Of a stretch of DNA of 64,000 nucleotides, positions 11,823 to 26,204 are shown in pieces. How positions within the stretch are numbered: position 1 is the stretch's first letter; each line of letters begins with the position of its first letter. This DNA is from Aquatica leii (taxonomy: Eukaryota; Arthropoda; Insecta; Coleoptera; Lampyridae). Where the stretch lies: assembly GCA_035610365.1 (NCBI GenBank), contig CM069435.1, forward strand, positions 64,849,389 to 64,913,388, in the 5' to 3' direction. Made by a program: the position numbers and the translations under genes. The notes beneath the pieces were generated by a model that saw only the letters and a program-made list of their open reading frames with translations, did no database searches and was not told the DNA's origin.

Positions 11823-14800
11823 CTTTTTCTTTGTTGTATTAATTCTTAACTCACAAAAAACGTGAATTTAAGACTCATCGTAGCTACCTAGGTTCATAAC
11901 CTGAAAAGAATTGATTGGTTGAGTTATTAAAACGCATTATGTAAAATGTATCTAGATAAGTATACGAATGCAAAAAATACGTGTAATCAATGTGGCTAGC
12001 CTACGCGGACTACTAAAAAAATTCTTGCGCTTGCTCACGTCATTCGCTTATGAAAATAACTTTGAGCGCATGTCGAATACATATAACATGTTTCTCAATT
12101 TCGTAAAAAAAACAAATCTAAAAATTATTTGAAACAAGTTTATTGAAAATTCTACCACGTGGAACTGATATTGTTTTAGGTGTTGCAAAAAAATTAAATT
12201 TTTTTAAAGAAATGATTGCACCCTAACTTTTTTGGGTTTTTGACTACTTTCTTGTTTAAAATTACGAAAGTGATTTGTTTTTGTCTATATTTTCATATAT
12301 CATTCTTAGCACACTTGTAAATATTATACTGTGATTTCGTTGTTTACTTTTTATAACTTTCTTTGTAGTCGGTTGTAATTATATATTTTTAATTTTGGTC
12401 TCCTTACAAAGATGTGTTATGCACCAAGAAATTATGCAAACTCAATTCAATATAAGTTTTATTACAACAGTTAGTATTGTTTTGTTGCTTCAAATTTGAC
12501 GGTCAATTTTGTTGTTGTTTTTTACGTAAATAACTACCTGAAGTTAGCGTATTAGATTTATAAACACAGTCTACAACGGCTGACAGCTAACTACGTGAGT
12601 ATTTTGGCAATGAATGTTGCTTTACGTGCCAAAAACATTTTGTTTAACTTTTTGGTGTGTTTTATAGTTTATGTTTTAAACTAGGTATTTTATTAAAGTG
12701 TTTTTTGTACAGTTTTAATTTTTTAATTTTTATCAATATACCTACTTAAACCTTTTAATTTTTTACAAATACATAAGCTTTAATATGCTTTATTAGCATG
12801 AACTTTTAGTAATTTATATTGTTACATTGTATTATTTTAAACATTAATTTTTTTATGATTATAAAATAGTATAACATCCTTAACTTCAAAATTGTTTGAG
12901 ATGTAAAAGATTTTAAAATTTTTTATGTTGTTTTAGATTTTGTTCTGCTCGTTTTGAACGTTATTACCATTTAAACATTTATTTTATGTATTTTTTTAAA
13001 CACACTTATAAATTTACTATAAATGTAATAGCGTCTTAAGCATAATCCTACATACAGTAAAATCAGACTATAAAACAAGATCGTGTACAAAACAGTAACA
13101 GTTTCCCGTTCTCTTATAAAGCTTTTGCTGCATATATAATTTAAGCGGCAAAATAAACATTAATTGTGTTTATTTTGTTTTATATCTTTCTCAACTTATT
13201 TAAAGCAAATGAAAATACTAAGCGTGTGCTTGACGCTTAAAATTTACATTTGATATTAAATATAACATCAAGTGTTTCTACATTTATTACAAGAAAATAA
13301 AATCTCAACTTTTGTTGTAACTGTAATAATACAAACTTTTTGTTTATGTATGACGTTGCTTCTACATTTTGAGTGTTCGGCGAATTTATGAGATTCATAT
13401 ATTTTTGAAATTCTCTTTTAAGCAAAAGTGGTTGTTCGCTTATTTTTATTAAAATAAGGTTTTTTTATTTCTACGTTTACACAAAAATCTTCTGTTTTCG
13501 AAGAAAAATATTGTTATTAAAAAATCGGATATTAAATCTTTTTACGTTTCAGCTTAATTTTGACTGTAACATTTAATTGAAAATTTACGGTTATATACGT
13601 TTTATTTATTTACATACACACGGGTAAAATTTAGAGTTCTACATAAAAACGCTATTAAATTTAATTAAAGATACTTATAGTACTAAACCAATTTAATGCT
13701 AAAAATACATAATAAATCTGGCGTTTAATATAAAAAAAAGTATATTATTACTGATTTTGGAGTTAAACAAAAATCTATTTGAAAAAATCTCTAAGCAGTA
13801 TGCATAAACAAACATTTTTGTACAAATTAAAGTAATGTAAAGTATGTAAGTGATGAATTGATGAAGAGTGCACAAAAATGTATATATTAATAACAACATT
13901 ATTAAGCATTATTAAATTTGCTATTACAACGATTAGTAAACAGTTAATTAAAGTTTTAGTTTTATTAAGCACAGACATTATAGTTCTAAAGTTCAAAGAT
14001 TTATGTTGTTTTGACAAAAAATTTAGATATGGTACAATTAATTTAATGTAAAACGTTACATACATATTGTGAATTTTCCGAAATCATAAATATTAACGTT
14101 TGGATTATTAGGTTACATTAATAAATTAAAAATAATGTGAAAAACAATTTTTTATGTTTGATTTCTGGAATAATCAGCTTAAAAGCTTTAATTACCTTGT
14201 TACTTTTTTTGTATTTTAAATTTACATTTAGCTTGTATTTCTGAAACAGTGATCAATGTAGTTAATGTTTGGTTAATTTTTTTAAAGATTTTTTATTGAA
14301 ATTAAATGGATTGATAAACAAAAATAATATTATCTTACTAAGCAAACACTATTGTTACAAGCTCTTTTTTACAAAATACAACAGTGTATTTTACAAAATC
14401 ATAATAATTTTCAATTAAGCAAGCAGTGTTTTCTTGCAAAACAAATAAATCTAAATAAATTTTAAACAATTCTGAATTGTTCTGGATGTATTTACAGATA
14501 ACTGCAAATCGTTTTTAATATTTAAAGGCTTATTTCCGGTTACACTTGTTACTGAAAGCGTTGGTTCAAGAAAGAAACATTTATTTTATTGTTCGTAGCC
14601 TAAATACTTTTTATTATTATTTTTATAATGTATTGTTTCATTATACGCACTTCGTATATAAACAAAAAGCATTTATATAATTCTAAAAATATTGACAAAA
14701 TCAAAAAAACTACAGAATGAAAAACTGAAACCAAATTAACAATTCATTGTTTCAATATAAATCAGTTAAAGATACATTACTTTTATGTTATTTCTTTGTG

Positions 14801-17800
14801 ATATAATACGTACATACATCTGAACTAAATTATTTGTTTTGTACATTATTGTATATCGGAAAATCTGAAAATATATATAAAATTGTTTTAAATTTTTTTT
14901 TATTAAAAAAGTAACTTTTTGTATTACATAAAGTTGTGTGGGTTACGTATAAACATTTTCATAGATTTCGTTTCCTAATCTCACTCGAGCCAAGTTTTGT
15001 ATGTATGCTATTGGTAATATATCCGTGATATATGATGCATGAACGTTATTAAATTGATTGTTTGCTCAAAAAATGTTTTGGTTTTTTTGTCGGAGCATGA
15101 TCTACTTTTAAATCTGAGTCTGAAAATAAACGTATTTAGGCATAAAAAAATTTTTGATTTTATACAACTGATGTAATAATAATATTTTCTTAAAATCCAT
15201 TATAAAAATGTTTTCCTGATTTTTCTAAAAAATCTGAACTCATAACCTTTACGTTTTACAACTTTAATGTACAGTAAACAAATTAACAGTAACAATTAAC
15301 AAAAGTGAGTTGACTGTTTCAATGTTTTCACAAAGTTAACACTGCCGCAGTAAGTTAAATGTATGTATAAGCGTATAATTTTGTCCCAATTAGATATTTT
15401 TGCTTGACTAAATTGTTTTAATTATCATAGCTTGAGAAAAAGTGGCTTATTACAGTTTTCTTTGTAAGCTTTATTATATTTGGTTAATTGAATTGATCTC
15501 GAAATATTCACAATAATTAACAATTTTAAATATTTTTTTTAACGTATTGTTAATTTTACGTTTGTTCGGAAAGAATTAAGTTGGTTTTTTTATCATACCT
15601 TTAGAAGTGCAAAATTGCAGTACGTTTTTAAAATGTTTATGTTTTCTTTTACAATTTAACAGCAATATCTGTCAAAATGAATGATGTAGATGTAGCTATC
15701 CGGTGAGATTCAATTCATTCCCCTATACCAAAGGATATGTGTTATTTCTTGATACTGATCAGAACAAAGCTGCTGAATATTTGGTATTAGATCATATTTT
15801 AATAAAAAAAATTTAAAATTTAAAAAAATGTAAGAAAAGCAAAAATATTTTAAATAACAAAAATCATGCACAGAAATATTTACATACGGATGTGTGTTTT
15901 AAAAAATAAAAAATTGATAAACGACTGTTTAATATAAACAAATGTAATGTGTATTTTTATCTACAATTTCACTGCGGTAATAGTAGATTACATACCGAGG
16001 CGGAAAGTATTCCATTTCTGTCGAGAGAACTATCGTTTACCGAGAGGCATAACTTCGAGGTGAACTAGTTCTCAAGAGCAAAAAGTTTTTCTAATCTAAT
16101 CAAAAATTAAAAAGAATCTATTTGGTGCTGATTTTTTGGCGGCCACTGTATAATTTTCTAAATCTTGTTGATTAAATAACTAAAATACAATTGTTTTTTT
16201 GTCTAAATGCATTAAGTTTAAAACAAACATGGTAAACAAACAAATCATTTTGAAATAACAAATTTATTAAAAAAGTTTAAAATACGAAAAATGTTTTTTA
16301 GATTTTCTTTGCTTGTATTTTTATTTGGTTCTCAACAACATTATATAGCACATAAATCTAATCGCATAAATATTAAAAAAAGTTTTTGTCTAAGAAAAAC
16401 ATAGGTTGTAGAACTGACATTTGCTTAAATGTTTTTTGTCCCAGTGAAATTGTAGATAAAAATGCACCTAAAGTCATAAGTTGGATAATATTCTTGTATT
16501 TTTGCAATCAAATAAAAGCTTTACACTTCTTCTATTTTTTTCTAAAACCAATTAAAGTAGCCTGTTTTGTCAGCTTTGTTTGCAATGTTTAAGCTTTTAG
16601 TTAGTGATAAGCAGGTAAAAACTTATAACGTACACGTAACGTACTGAGCAAAAACGTGGGCCGAAACATAATAACGATTTCGGTGCGGTTCTAGTTTAGC
16701 TTAAAGTTTTTTTATCGGGTTCAGTTCCAGACCCGGTTTCTATAGACAAATATGGTCCAGTTCTTGTTTTTTGTTTTTAATTCGGTTTCAGTATCTTTAG
16801 TATTTAATTAAATAACTTGAAACGTATTGACAAGGTTATTTTATCTTATATTTTTTTATCACTTTATGTTATCGTCAGTTTGTCTATTATGTATTGAATA
16901 GATAACAATAAATATAATTTTTTTTGCGTTTCTATATAGTAATAAGTAATCGTATTTGTTAAACTAATGAAAAATAATTAAAAGTACAGTGCACGCTACT
17001 TAATAAAATTACATTGGGACGTGGGGTTTTTGATAACAATAACCAAATGGTAACAGAATCTGATGTTTAAAAAAACATTTATTGGTTAGGAAAGAGCAGT
17101 GGTGGTTTCTCTATTCGGTCATTTAGTTAATGACCCTCCAAAAGATGAATAAGAAAAGTATTGTATTTGCTTTAAAATTACAGAAAATTTGCGTTTAAAT
17201 TAAATTATCATCGTTTAAATTTTATGCGTTTAAATAATTGTCAATTTAAACGCAACAGATACAAAAGTTTGCAAATTTGCCTGAGTCTGACACGTACTTA
17301 AAAAGAAGATAAGTAAATGTTTATATGCTTTTGTACGGTCTTCAGCCGGGGCGCCTACTCTGTGCATTTATCATTGAGTGCAGTGCTTACATCGCTTACG
17401 TGACTTATGTTATCTATCATTATCTTTGCAGCACGTGTGTGTAAAATATAGATGCTGGAATGCACATTATTTATCACATATGACAAACTTTACAGTCGAT
17501 TTTCTTAGTTGATCGATAATATTCATTTGTAAGAGACGACTTATCGTTTTTGTTTCATAATAACGGTGATGCAAGACATTAAAAAATGAATAACTAATAA
17601 TTGTTTACACATTTAAAATTTAAATTTAATGTTCGTTCTCAGCGTTTACAAATTCGACAGACAAGTAAACATAAAAATAAAAAAATGAACAATAATTTTA
17701 AAGAATTTGTGTATGATTCGTTAGATTGAATTTGTGGATTTAAAAGAAATAATAGATTTTACTGTTTTATATGTTTACTGTTTTCACATGATTAATCATT

Positions 17801-20084
17801 ATGGTGTAAAAATAATGTTGCGGATTTATAGCATTTAAAAGAAAAATTGTATGAATTATGATACTCTTGGTAGCATTAATATTCGCTTACAATTAGACAG
17901 CGCTTGCCGAAAGTCAATTAAAGACTACAATAAAAATGTTTGCAAAAATTAAAAATAGATACATAATATACTAAATAAAAGCATTCATTGACTTTATATA
18001 TGACTACAGTGAAAAGAGAGCGATGTTTGTTTGCGTTAAAAAGAATTAAAACATTTCATCGCCAATACTATGGGACAAGAAAGATTGTGCGCATTTCTAC
18101 GCTAAGCATTGAAACATCTTCTACTAAAAACATAAATTTTAATGAACTTGTTATTGATTATTTTGGTAATTGGAAATTTAGACGAATATCTTAAATATAA
18201 TTGATCTTAATTATAAATCGCGTTACTGTAAGAATGTTTTTTTCGCCTTTCGCCGATAATTACGTTTTTTTTTAAATGATTTTCTTGTAAGAATGATCAC
18301 CAGCTGCCACCGGAAAGAATTAAAATCAGAGAGTGTAGTATCTGATTAATTTAAAAAGTAAACCTGTAGCATCAATGCAAGCAGAAAATGTCAAAATAAA
18401 AATTCTAATAAAACATTTTAAGAAATCTAAATTTAAGATCCATTCGAAAATTACGTATCTGTGGCATTAAATAGTCTTCTAGGTTTATTAACATCGTGAT
18501 TAAAAAGAAATCAAAAGCAGTATTATGATGATTAATTTAGTTCTAATTTTTTTCTTTGTTTAGGCTAAGATCACGTCTCTTAATTACGTCAGCTGTTTCA
18601 CAGTGTTAAAACAAAACTTCTTCACTTAACTAAGATAAGTTAAAGAACACACCGACAATAACTAATAATCAGACCTTAGACCATATTGATTTACAGAGAA
18701 AAAAAGGTTCGATATTGCTTGAGCTTGCAAATAAACCAAAATGTAGTTTTTAATTGAATTCACATGTACCGAATAAATAAAATAGGTTATTGTTCTTGTA
18801 TAGAAGCAAACCTGAGAAAAAAATTAAAACATAAATTGAAATTGTGATTACTATAACCTATGTTTTTTTTCTATGTAGTAGCATACGCCTGGTTCGTTCT
18901 TTAATAAAGTGATAACATTATCCGTAATTTCAATAAGCGGCGTGCAATGTATTTGCTTTTATTTCCGTATTTTTTTTCAGATACGAAATGTGTTTTTTTA
19001 TTTACATAGTTGTCAAACCACAACACATTTTATTTACTAAAACTAAATTTTGAAAAATAATAGAAAATTGGTTCTAAAGATATTATGTATTTCACAAAGT
19101 TTTGTACAACACGTTTTGTAAAATTAAAATTAATATCAGAAATAAGAATCGTAAGAGACTGTGAATTAATTACGAAGAGATACTGCATTCTGACAGTTTG
19201 CGACTACTGTTCCATACGTGTGAAAATCTAATAAAGAGAAGTTAGTGTGGCTGAGTAAGCAAGTTTAGGCGTAATCTAAAAATCTGAATTTCTTCTTACT
19301 GACATCATGTTCAGAAGATACGAGCTTTTTTTATTCTATTTTGTATTATTTAAATATTACATAGTCATTAGTTTTATAAAATGTTTGTGTTACGTTTATT
19401 TATATTTACAATTTTGAAAATAAAACCAAAAAAAAACGAAAAATATATACCAGTTTGGGTTTATTAAATCTAATTTGAACAACTTTTGGTCCCGGTTTAG
19501 GTTCAACCAAAAATAACAGTTTTTTTGGCGTGGTCGAAGTTCTTGGTACTAAAATAATTTTATTTTACCGGCATTTTATAATTTTTTTATGATTCTTAAA
19601 ATTTTGTTTAAAATTTAATGTTTTTTGTAAAAAGTAAACGGTTTGATATTCTATTTTGTAATTTTTTTTATTTTGAAAACGTATTATAAGAAAAGCAAAC
19701 TGTAAACCATTAGTTTTATACATACAAGTTAAATATACTAGAAAACGTTCGTACTGCATCTAACATAAAAAAATTATTATGTACAATTTTATTTCTTTCT
19801 ATTTTACTTTTTTCTACAAAAGAGTTGATTTTGTTTTCTCAGTATTAATAAGTTTTAAGTTAATCTCCAAATCATTACAATTGAAGGCACCATGTTGTTT
19901 ATCTTTTAATTATTTATTTCAGTTTTGGTTAACAATTATTTTAAAATAAGTGTCTAAAAAACCAGCATTTAAAGTAAATTAATTGCAACTGTTGTATGGT
20001 TAATTTGTTGTTAAGTGCTTTTGCCGTTCTATTTCAGAAGTGGCAAGTTTATTCTTGCTAAACAAAGCATTTTCTTAAATTAAA
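11823..20084. other. Intergenic DNA without a recognised gene
   Basis: Very AT-rich. I see no coding region with family resemblance. Two GG/CC-rich islands (about 16650-16760 and 19445-19540), with GGTTCxGTTxCxG-type runs, recall the CCGGTTC-rich centre of the hAT element at 34141-34270 and may be old hAT-derived fragments, but no ends were found. The short open frames at 13237-14065, 16386-16592 and 17988-18194 look like chance. Confidence 0.4.
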
Positions 20085-20640
20085 ATATGTTCCGGGTGTT
20101 GCCGTGTTGTCATGTTAAACCTTGACGTTTTGCTGCTCATACTGTAAACTTTATTAGAAGATTTCCAGAGACTGCTGTTGATTCGTACCAAAAGTTGTCC
20201 AATTGTGTTTGTTGGACGATGTTCTAAAGGAATAGGTTGAAATGTGTTTTTGAGTATTTTTTGTAAACCCAATTTAAAGACTTGCTTAATCTACAGCCAT
20301 CTTCTCTGTTAAACTTGTTGCTGGTCTTCATTATTTTCAGCGAGTCTCTCATTATTTGTTGACAATAATGTTTGTTCCTTGCAAGTATTTTGACGTTGTT
20401 ATAGTTAATCGCATGTTTTTCTTGTTGGTGTAAAGGTTCAACGACTGCTGATTTCTCAGTGTATCTCTGTTATGTGTGTTTCCAATGTTCATTTATTCTG
20501 CTTACTTGTCCGATTTGTTCTATAAGAACAGAAGACAACAACAGCAGTCTTTGAAAATTTTTTGAAGTAGTTGACAGCATGAGCAGTGAAACGTCAAGTT
20601 TTAACATGACAACACGGAAACGCCCGGAACTTTAATGGAT
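20085..20640 (-). pseudogene. Penelope-like element remnant between inverted termini
   Basis: The two ends are inverted copies of about 60 bp: TCCGGGTGTTGCCGTGTTGTC near 20090-20110 pairs with the complementary GACAACACGGAAACGCCCGGA near 20612-20632, and both continue into a shared TTGACGTTT...TGCTCAT segment. Between them the - strand encodes a degenerate C-terminal Penelope tail: an IEQIGQVSRINEH-like GIY-YIG remnant near 20500, then SAVVEPLHQQEKHAI, NNVKILARNKHYC, and NREDGCRLSKS near 20290. This is the usual order after the GIY-YIG endonuclease of Penelope retroelements. Frame changes make it non-functional. Inverted end copies are known for Penelope elements. Confidence 0.65.
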
Positions 20641-23600
20641 TCTTTAGTCGTTTTTGGAAAAACTCTTTATCAATATCTTCTATAACGATGGTTTTACTGA
20701 GACGAATATTTAACGATCGTGTACTAAATTTTTACTGAAATATATAAGTTTTTATGGCAGAAAAACGGATACATAATAAAAAGGTAATTAAATAAAATCA
20801 AATTAAATTCTGCAAAAAGTAATAAAAACAAAAATAGTAAATAAAACTATACAAAATTTAGAAAAACGAATACCTTACAAGCGTCAACTACTACTAGTTA
20901 TTTGGCTCGGTCTATGAGTAAATCATTCATTTTTAGTTATACTCTTTGATGGTGGTAGGTTGTTTTACTTGAATATATTTTGATTTTACTTATGACTATT
21001 TTTTACATATGTAATTCAATTAGTGAGTCAAACTATGTTAACAAATTTATGTTGTGATCAAACAAGATAATCGTACCGACTATATTTTACATTGATCAAA
21101 GTATTGATCTCTGCCATGACCGCTTGATAAATTTGCAGAAGATTTTACTACATTGGCAGAACTAGAATATGTAGTTACATTGAACAGTTTTTTGGCAATT
21201 TTGATTCGTTCATCTACGCAATCTTCAATGTATGCTTTTGGCACTACAGAAAAACACCAGTCAATATGCCGTTTTAATGTAACTATGTTTCCACCTTTAA
21301 AGCAGAGTTTCTTCAAAAACAATGGCCAGCATAGTTTGTAGAATTTTTTTATGTAAGATTTTGCAATTTTAATTGGTAGTTGACTAAAAGAATTAATCCC
21401 GATATGCTTATTTTCAGCATACGTTTAAAGAGTTAATCACAAACTCATTTCCTTTTTATCTACATGTGTCTTGGTATCTTGAAGTGTTACAATAAGAATT
21501 TATCCAGGATCTTGAAAAGAATTTAATTTTCAATCACATAACTCTTTGCACCAACATGTCAAAGATCAAAGCAATTTATAAAACAGCAAAAATCATTATT
21601 GAATATCACTATCGTAAATAACTTTAGAAATAAAGTTTCTACTAAAAACTTCTCCATTTTTTAGAGAGATAGTAGCACCTTCGGTTTTGTACTTGGTGGC
21701 CTAGATTGATTTATTTTAGATTTTTTAAAGCATAGATTTTTTTTATTTTTAAAAAAGACTTCAGCGTGGAATAACTCGATCACAGTAAAGCAGTTGATAC
21801 AGCGTTTTTCAAAAAAGTAAACAATAAATGATGTAAGTTCAAGGAATAACAAGAAACTTACGTTGTCGTCTAAATAGACAAAATTATCTTCTATTACTAA
21901 ATAAACTCTGTTGTTTTCTCGCGAATTTCTGGCGTACACTTTCTTGTAAGCAGCTTTAGATTTTATTAGCAACAATCTTTTTTGCAATAACAACATGTTT
22001 TTTCAGCATTTATTAATTTTGATAACTAACCACGTCATATGTTTTTCTAAACACGTTCTACAATGACAACTAAAAACTAATTTCTAGTTTTGGTATCAAA
22101 CAACGTAAGTGAATGTTATTGGGTTTCTTCAAAAACAAAAATTAACGTTTTTGATGTATTTCTAAAAATCATGTTAATAATAATACATATTATTAAAACG
22201 TTTGTTCAAATAAAACTCAAAAACAATAATACAACTAATACTCAAACTAGTATTCAAACAGACTTGAAAAGTTTATCAAAAAGTTTAGCGTAAGAAAACA
22301 TTGTATTATTATTAAATTTCTAAAAATACTTTGGTTGATCTAATGTTTTGTTATTCTTTTTGTTTTTTAATTTATCTAATTAGCTGTGCAAGCGCTATAA
22401 AAAGGTTGTATTTTGAACGTTTATTATTGCCATATTTATAAGATATTATCAAACTTGGGTTTAACACCAGTACGCAATTATTGAAATTTATGAAAACGAT
22501 ATAGCGTTTAACAAATTTTCTAACAGTACTTTACAAATACATGCAACTTATAATTAAATACAAGCACGATTACAACATAATTAATACACGCTGCTAATAT
22601 AAAATACCTGGCACGATATAACACAATAAAATAAATATATTTAAACAAACAAAAATCTGAGATTTTGAAATAGAAACAGTAAAATGCATAACTTTTGTTC
22701 CTTAGATTAAGAAAGTGCGGACCTAAAAATTCGAGTGCCTATTGAATGCTTTATTGTTTTAACTACAGACAATACTGGAAAATAAATTAAAAGAAAAAAA
22801 TGTATTTTATGATTCTGAAAACTTGTAATCGATTGACAAAGACACAATTCCATATATTGACTGTATTGTATTGAGAATATTTCCATGTTTTATTTATTGT
22901 GCGAGTTTTTAATGCAAACAAGTAACTAAAGCATGGACGTGAACAACATTTTTTTTTAAATGTTGCCTTCTTCCCAACTGTGATCTCTCTAACGAAGATA
23001 GAACATAATTATACTTAAATAATGTGATAGGGGACCACTGATGTGTGAACTGGCTTGTTGGTGAAATGTGATTGCTTCTGCATTTATCCAATTCTTGTTC
23101 TTTTTGCGTCTAGCTATGAGAAATTGACTACTCATAGTATTTTTTCACCTGTGTTAATCAATTATTGACGTTAAAACGAAAAAAAAAACGTTTTAGTTAC
23201 ATAAATTATGTTACGGAGCGCATTTTATATAAACGAAAACGTAAAAAGTCGGTGAATAATAAATAAAAATTCCCAAAAGAATTCGCCATTTTGGTTTTTA
23301 CGTATTTTCTTTTGATGCAAAAATTAATTGTGTAGTAAAATTTAAAAACATTACGCAATTGTTTTATTATACTAAAAATTAAAAAAAGCAAATATTAACA
23401 TTTAGGTACTTATCGCTTAATTAAATTTAAGAAAATATAGGTGAATTTGTAATTATATGTAGCTACAGCAAAGCTTAGTATTGATTATTTTAACTCAATT
23501 TAAAGCAAACAAATTGTGTTGGTTTTAAGCTTAATGATTTAATATAAATTATTCAGTTTTGTTTACATTAATTATTCATAAAATTATATTATAACAATTT

Positions 23601-26204
23601 GTTAATTTGTGAAGAAAATATTTTTTTTCTTAACCACGGTTATGAACTGAAAAATATAACAAAGCGCCAAATTAGTTAAAAAACACTTTTGTGTTTATTT
23701 CGTTATTGTTTAAAATTTTTAAAATCTCTTGGCCAATTAAAATTCATGGTTAAACGTTATATTTATAAATAGATCTTTAAAAAGCTTTTTGCTCGTAATA
23801 AGTATTCCTTAAAAGCAGCAGAAGCTAATTTATATTTAGTAGCATAAACAAAACATTATTTATGACTTTTTTTAAACGCGAATAACAACAATGTCAATTT
23901 AAAACACATGTTACTATTATTGAAATTAAATAGAAATAAGAAAGTACTGCTTTATTAATACAACGTTTAATTAATTTTTTTTTTATTTTTTTAGTTAAAA
24001 TGTAGTATTTTTAGTTTTTTATGTTGTTTTATAAATAAAGCATAAAAAGATTATTTTCTCTTCAAGCGAATCAAAATACTCGCCTACACTGCTTGCCCTC
24101 AGCTAAAGCTTCAGGCGCAATTGTAGGCTCAACGCAAAACATTACATTCTTGTAACATAATATTTTGTTATACACAAAAGTAATTTCAATGTTTAAAAAC
24201 TCAATACACTGTCGTTGAATTACTACTACCTTCTATCTACAAGCATCCTACTTTATTAAACGCGCTTTTTCGTTGATAATTTAATAATTATAATACATTA
24301 TATTAGCATATAAAATTATGTTTATTAACCTTGTTATTTTATAATAGTCGAGAAAAACTCGCTACACGTTGTTTCGTTTAGTATTTTGAACAGCGACGTC
24401 ATCATTATCGTAACAAAAACGAAACGATATTTTTATAAATCGCTAATATTTAAGACTTGTTGACTAAAACCTTGACAGTGGGAATTGATCAACATTTTGA
24501 ATATTTTGACGTGGTAATCTGTGCTTATACTTTCGTTGCGTGAACAAGGTTTGTAGTTAAATTAAGCTGAAAATTAGTTTGTCATCAATTTACATATTTA
24601 CTTTGCCAGCATATCAAACATAAAGATGCCAGCTAATTGCAAAACACAAAACAGTAGCAACCGACTACCATTTGTATTTATTCGACAAAAAGCTTTTGCT
24701 ATAAGAAACGATTTTTTGAAACAGTATAACTATAAAGATTTATACAAGAAAATACTTTAATTAAAAATTATTTAAGGCTCCTCATAAGTAAAAAATGTAC
24801 TCGGCCTAATAGTTTTAAGTTTTAGAATAAAGTTGTTATGAAATGTTGCATTCTACAACTAACTAACTAAACTAACTTTTTAATTAAAAAATGCTAAAAA
24901 AGTTACCATACGTCAAATTCTTTTTATTTAAAAATACAAGATACAACATGTATAGAAAACGGTTTAACTGCAGAACACTACTTTATAAATTTACGTTGAA
25001 ACTCTATCAGAAGCTTATCACTGTCACTTTACTGTACGCAGTGCCATCTATTTTAATATTGAATACAATATCTCTTAGTGTCACCTGCTCTGTTACAAAT
25101 ATTAAATATTAGCATTCCCAAAAGTCAAGCTTATAAACGTCATCAAATTCAAAACCTGATTTTTTCTTGCCTAACTTTTTATAATTTTTGCAAAACAATT
25201 AACCTTTTTAGTTTGATAATCATTTTTTTGTAAGATTTATTTTTTTAGCTCAATCAGTGTACTCAGCTGATTCAATTTTTTATCGATGACTTCTGTAAAG
25301 TTCTATAAATGAAATTATGAATGTTTTCGCGTAAGTCAGGTCTGTAAAATTACACCATCCGACACTGGCATTGAAAAATTACGTTTTTAATTGTGTAGAA
25401 GACACACTACTCGCCGACTTTTTAAAATGCCAAAGGGTCCAAATAAAATCAAGTTGATTGAACAGTTTTTAGCTCCACGCTTCGGTTTTGTGACAGTTTT
25501 ACTCGTACAATTTTGTCTGCGCGAGTTAGACTTCTAGAAAAGTTTGGTGAGAGCCTTTATCCACGAAAAAAGTTTTACAAAACATAAGTTTTTTCACAAA
25601 GTTAATAAGCAATCTTTAAGTTGAAAGTACCTTTATTTATAAACGTGTGAGTCAATTTAAATTTGAAAAAAACATTGTTAGAGTCGTTTTCTACTTTACC
25701 GATTTGTTGCTGTCAAGTTACTTTAAAAAAAAAGTAGTACCAAACTTGTAAGTTTTTTAAAATTGCTCATTTTGTTTTTTTTGAGAGTTTTACTCTATCA
25801 TCTTAATTTTCTCGCCGTTTTCTAAATTACTGTTTTAGATTTTTTTTTGTTTATTCGTTTGTTTTTATTTTTGAAAAGCTATTTATTTTCAGATAAAATT
25901 CACTCACTTGGTATCTAATTTGAAAGACTTATGTGTTTTATATGAAATTATTTAGTAAACATGTGTCTCAATTTATTTTTAAAAAATAAAACAAAGCAAT
26001 GATTTGTGTTACTTGAGTTCTGAAGATGATTTTGAAATTTTCTATGTTCTACTAGACATTTTCATTATTTTACAAAGGAAAAAGTTATAGTCTAAATCAA
26101 AAATGTTATTTTAATTATTTGCTTACAATAAAAAATCAGTTCTTAAAATTTAATTCTTTTTCTAACGACTGCAAAAATTTTTTTTTTCTGTCTGTTCTAT
26201 TTGT
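20641..26204. other. Intergenic DNA; possible degenerate transposase near 21.1-22.0 kb
   Basis: Mostly featureless AT-rich DNA. On the - strand, 21661-21996 reads LIKSKAAYKKVYARN and then VIEDNFVYLDDN, and 21080-21322 reads FKGGNIVTLKRHIDW and ERIKIAKKLFNV. These are coherent, non-repetitive protein-like stretches and may be pieces of an old DDE transposase, but I cannot place them in a family with confidence. Nothing else from 22.1 to 26.2 kb is supported. Confidence 0.3.

Noticed and set aside
22909..23091. - strand 60-codon frame
   Set aside because: No recognisable motif, no start context and no neighbouring element; within chance expectation.
24600..24770. Short ATG frame (MPANCKTQNSSNRLPF) considered as the transporter N-terminal exon
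   Set aside because: No match to PTR2 N-termini and no donor in a phase that fits the exon at 29958.
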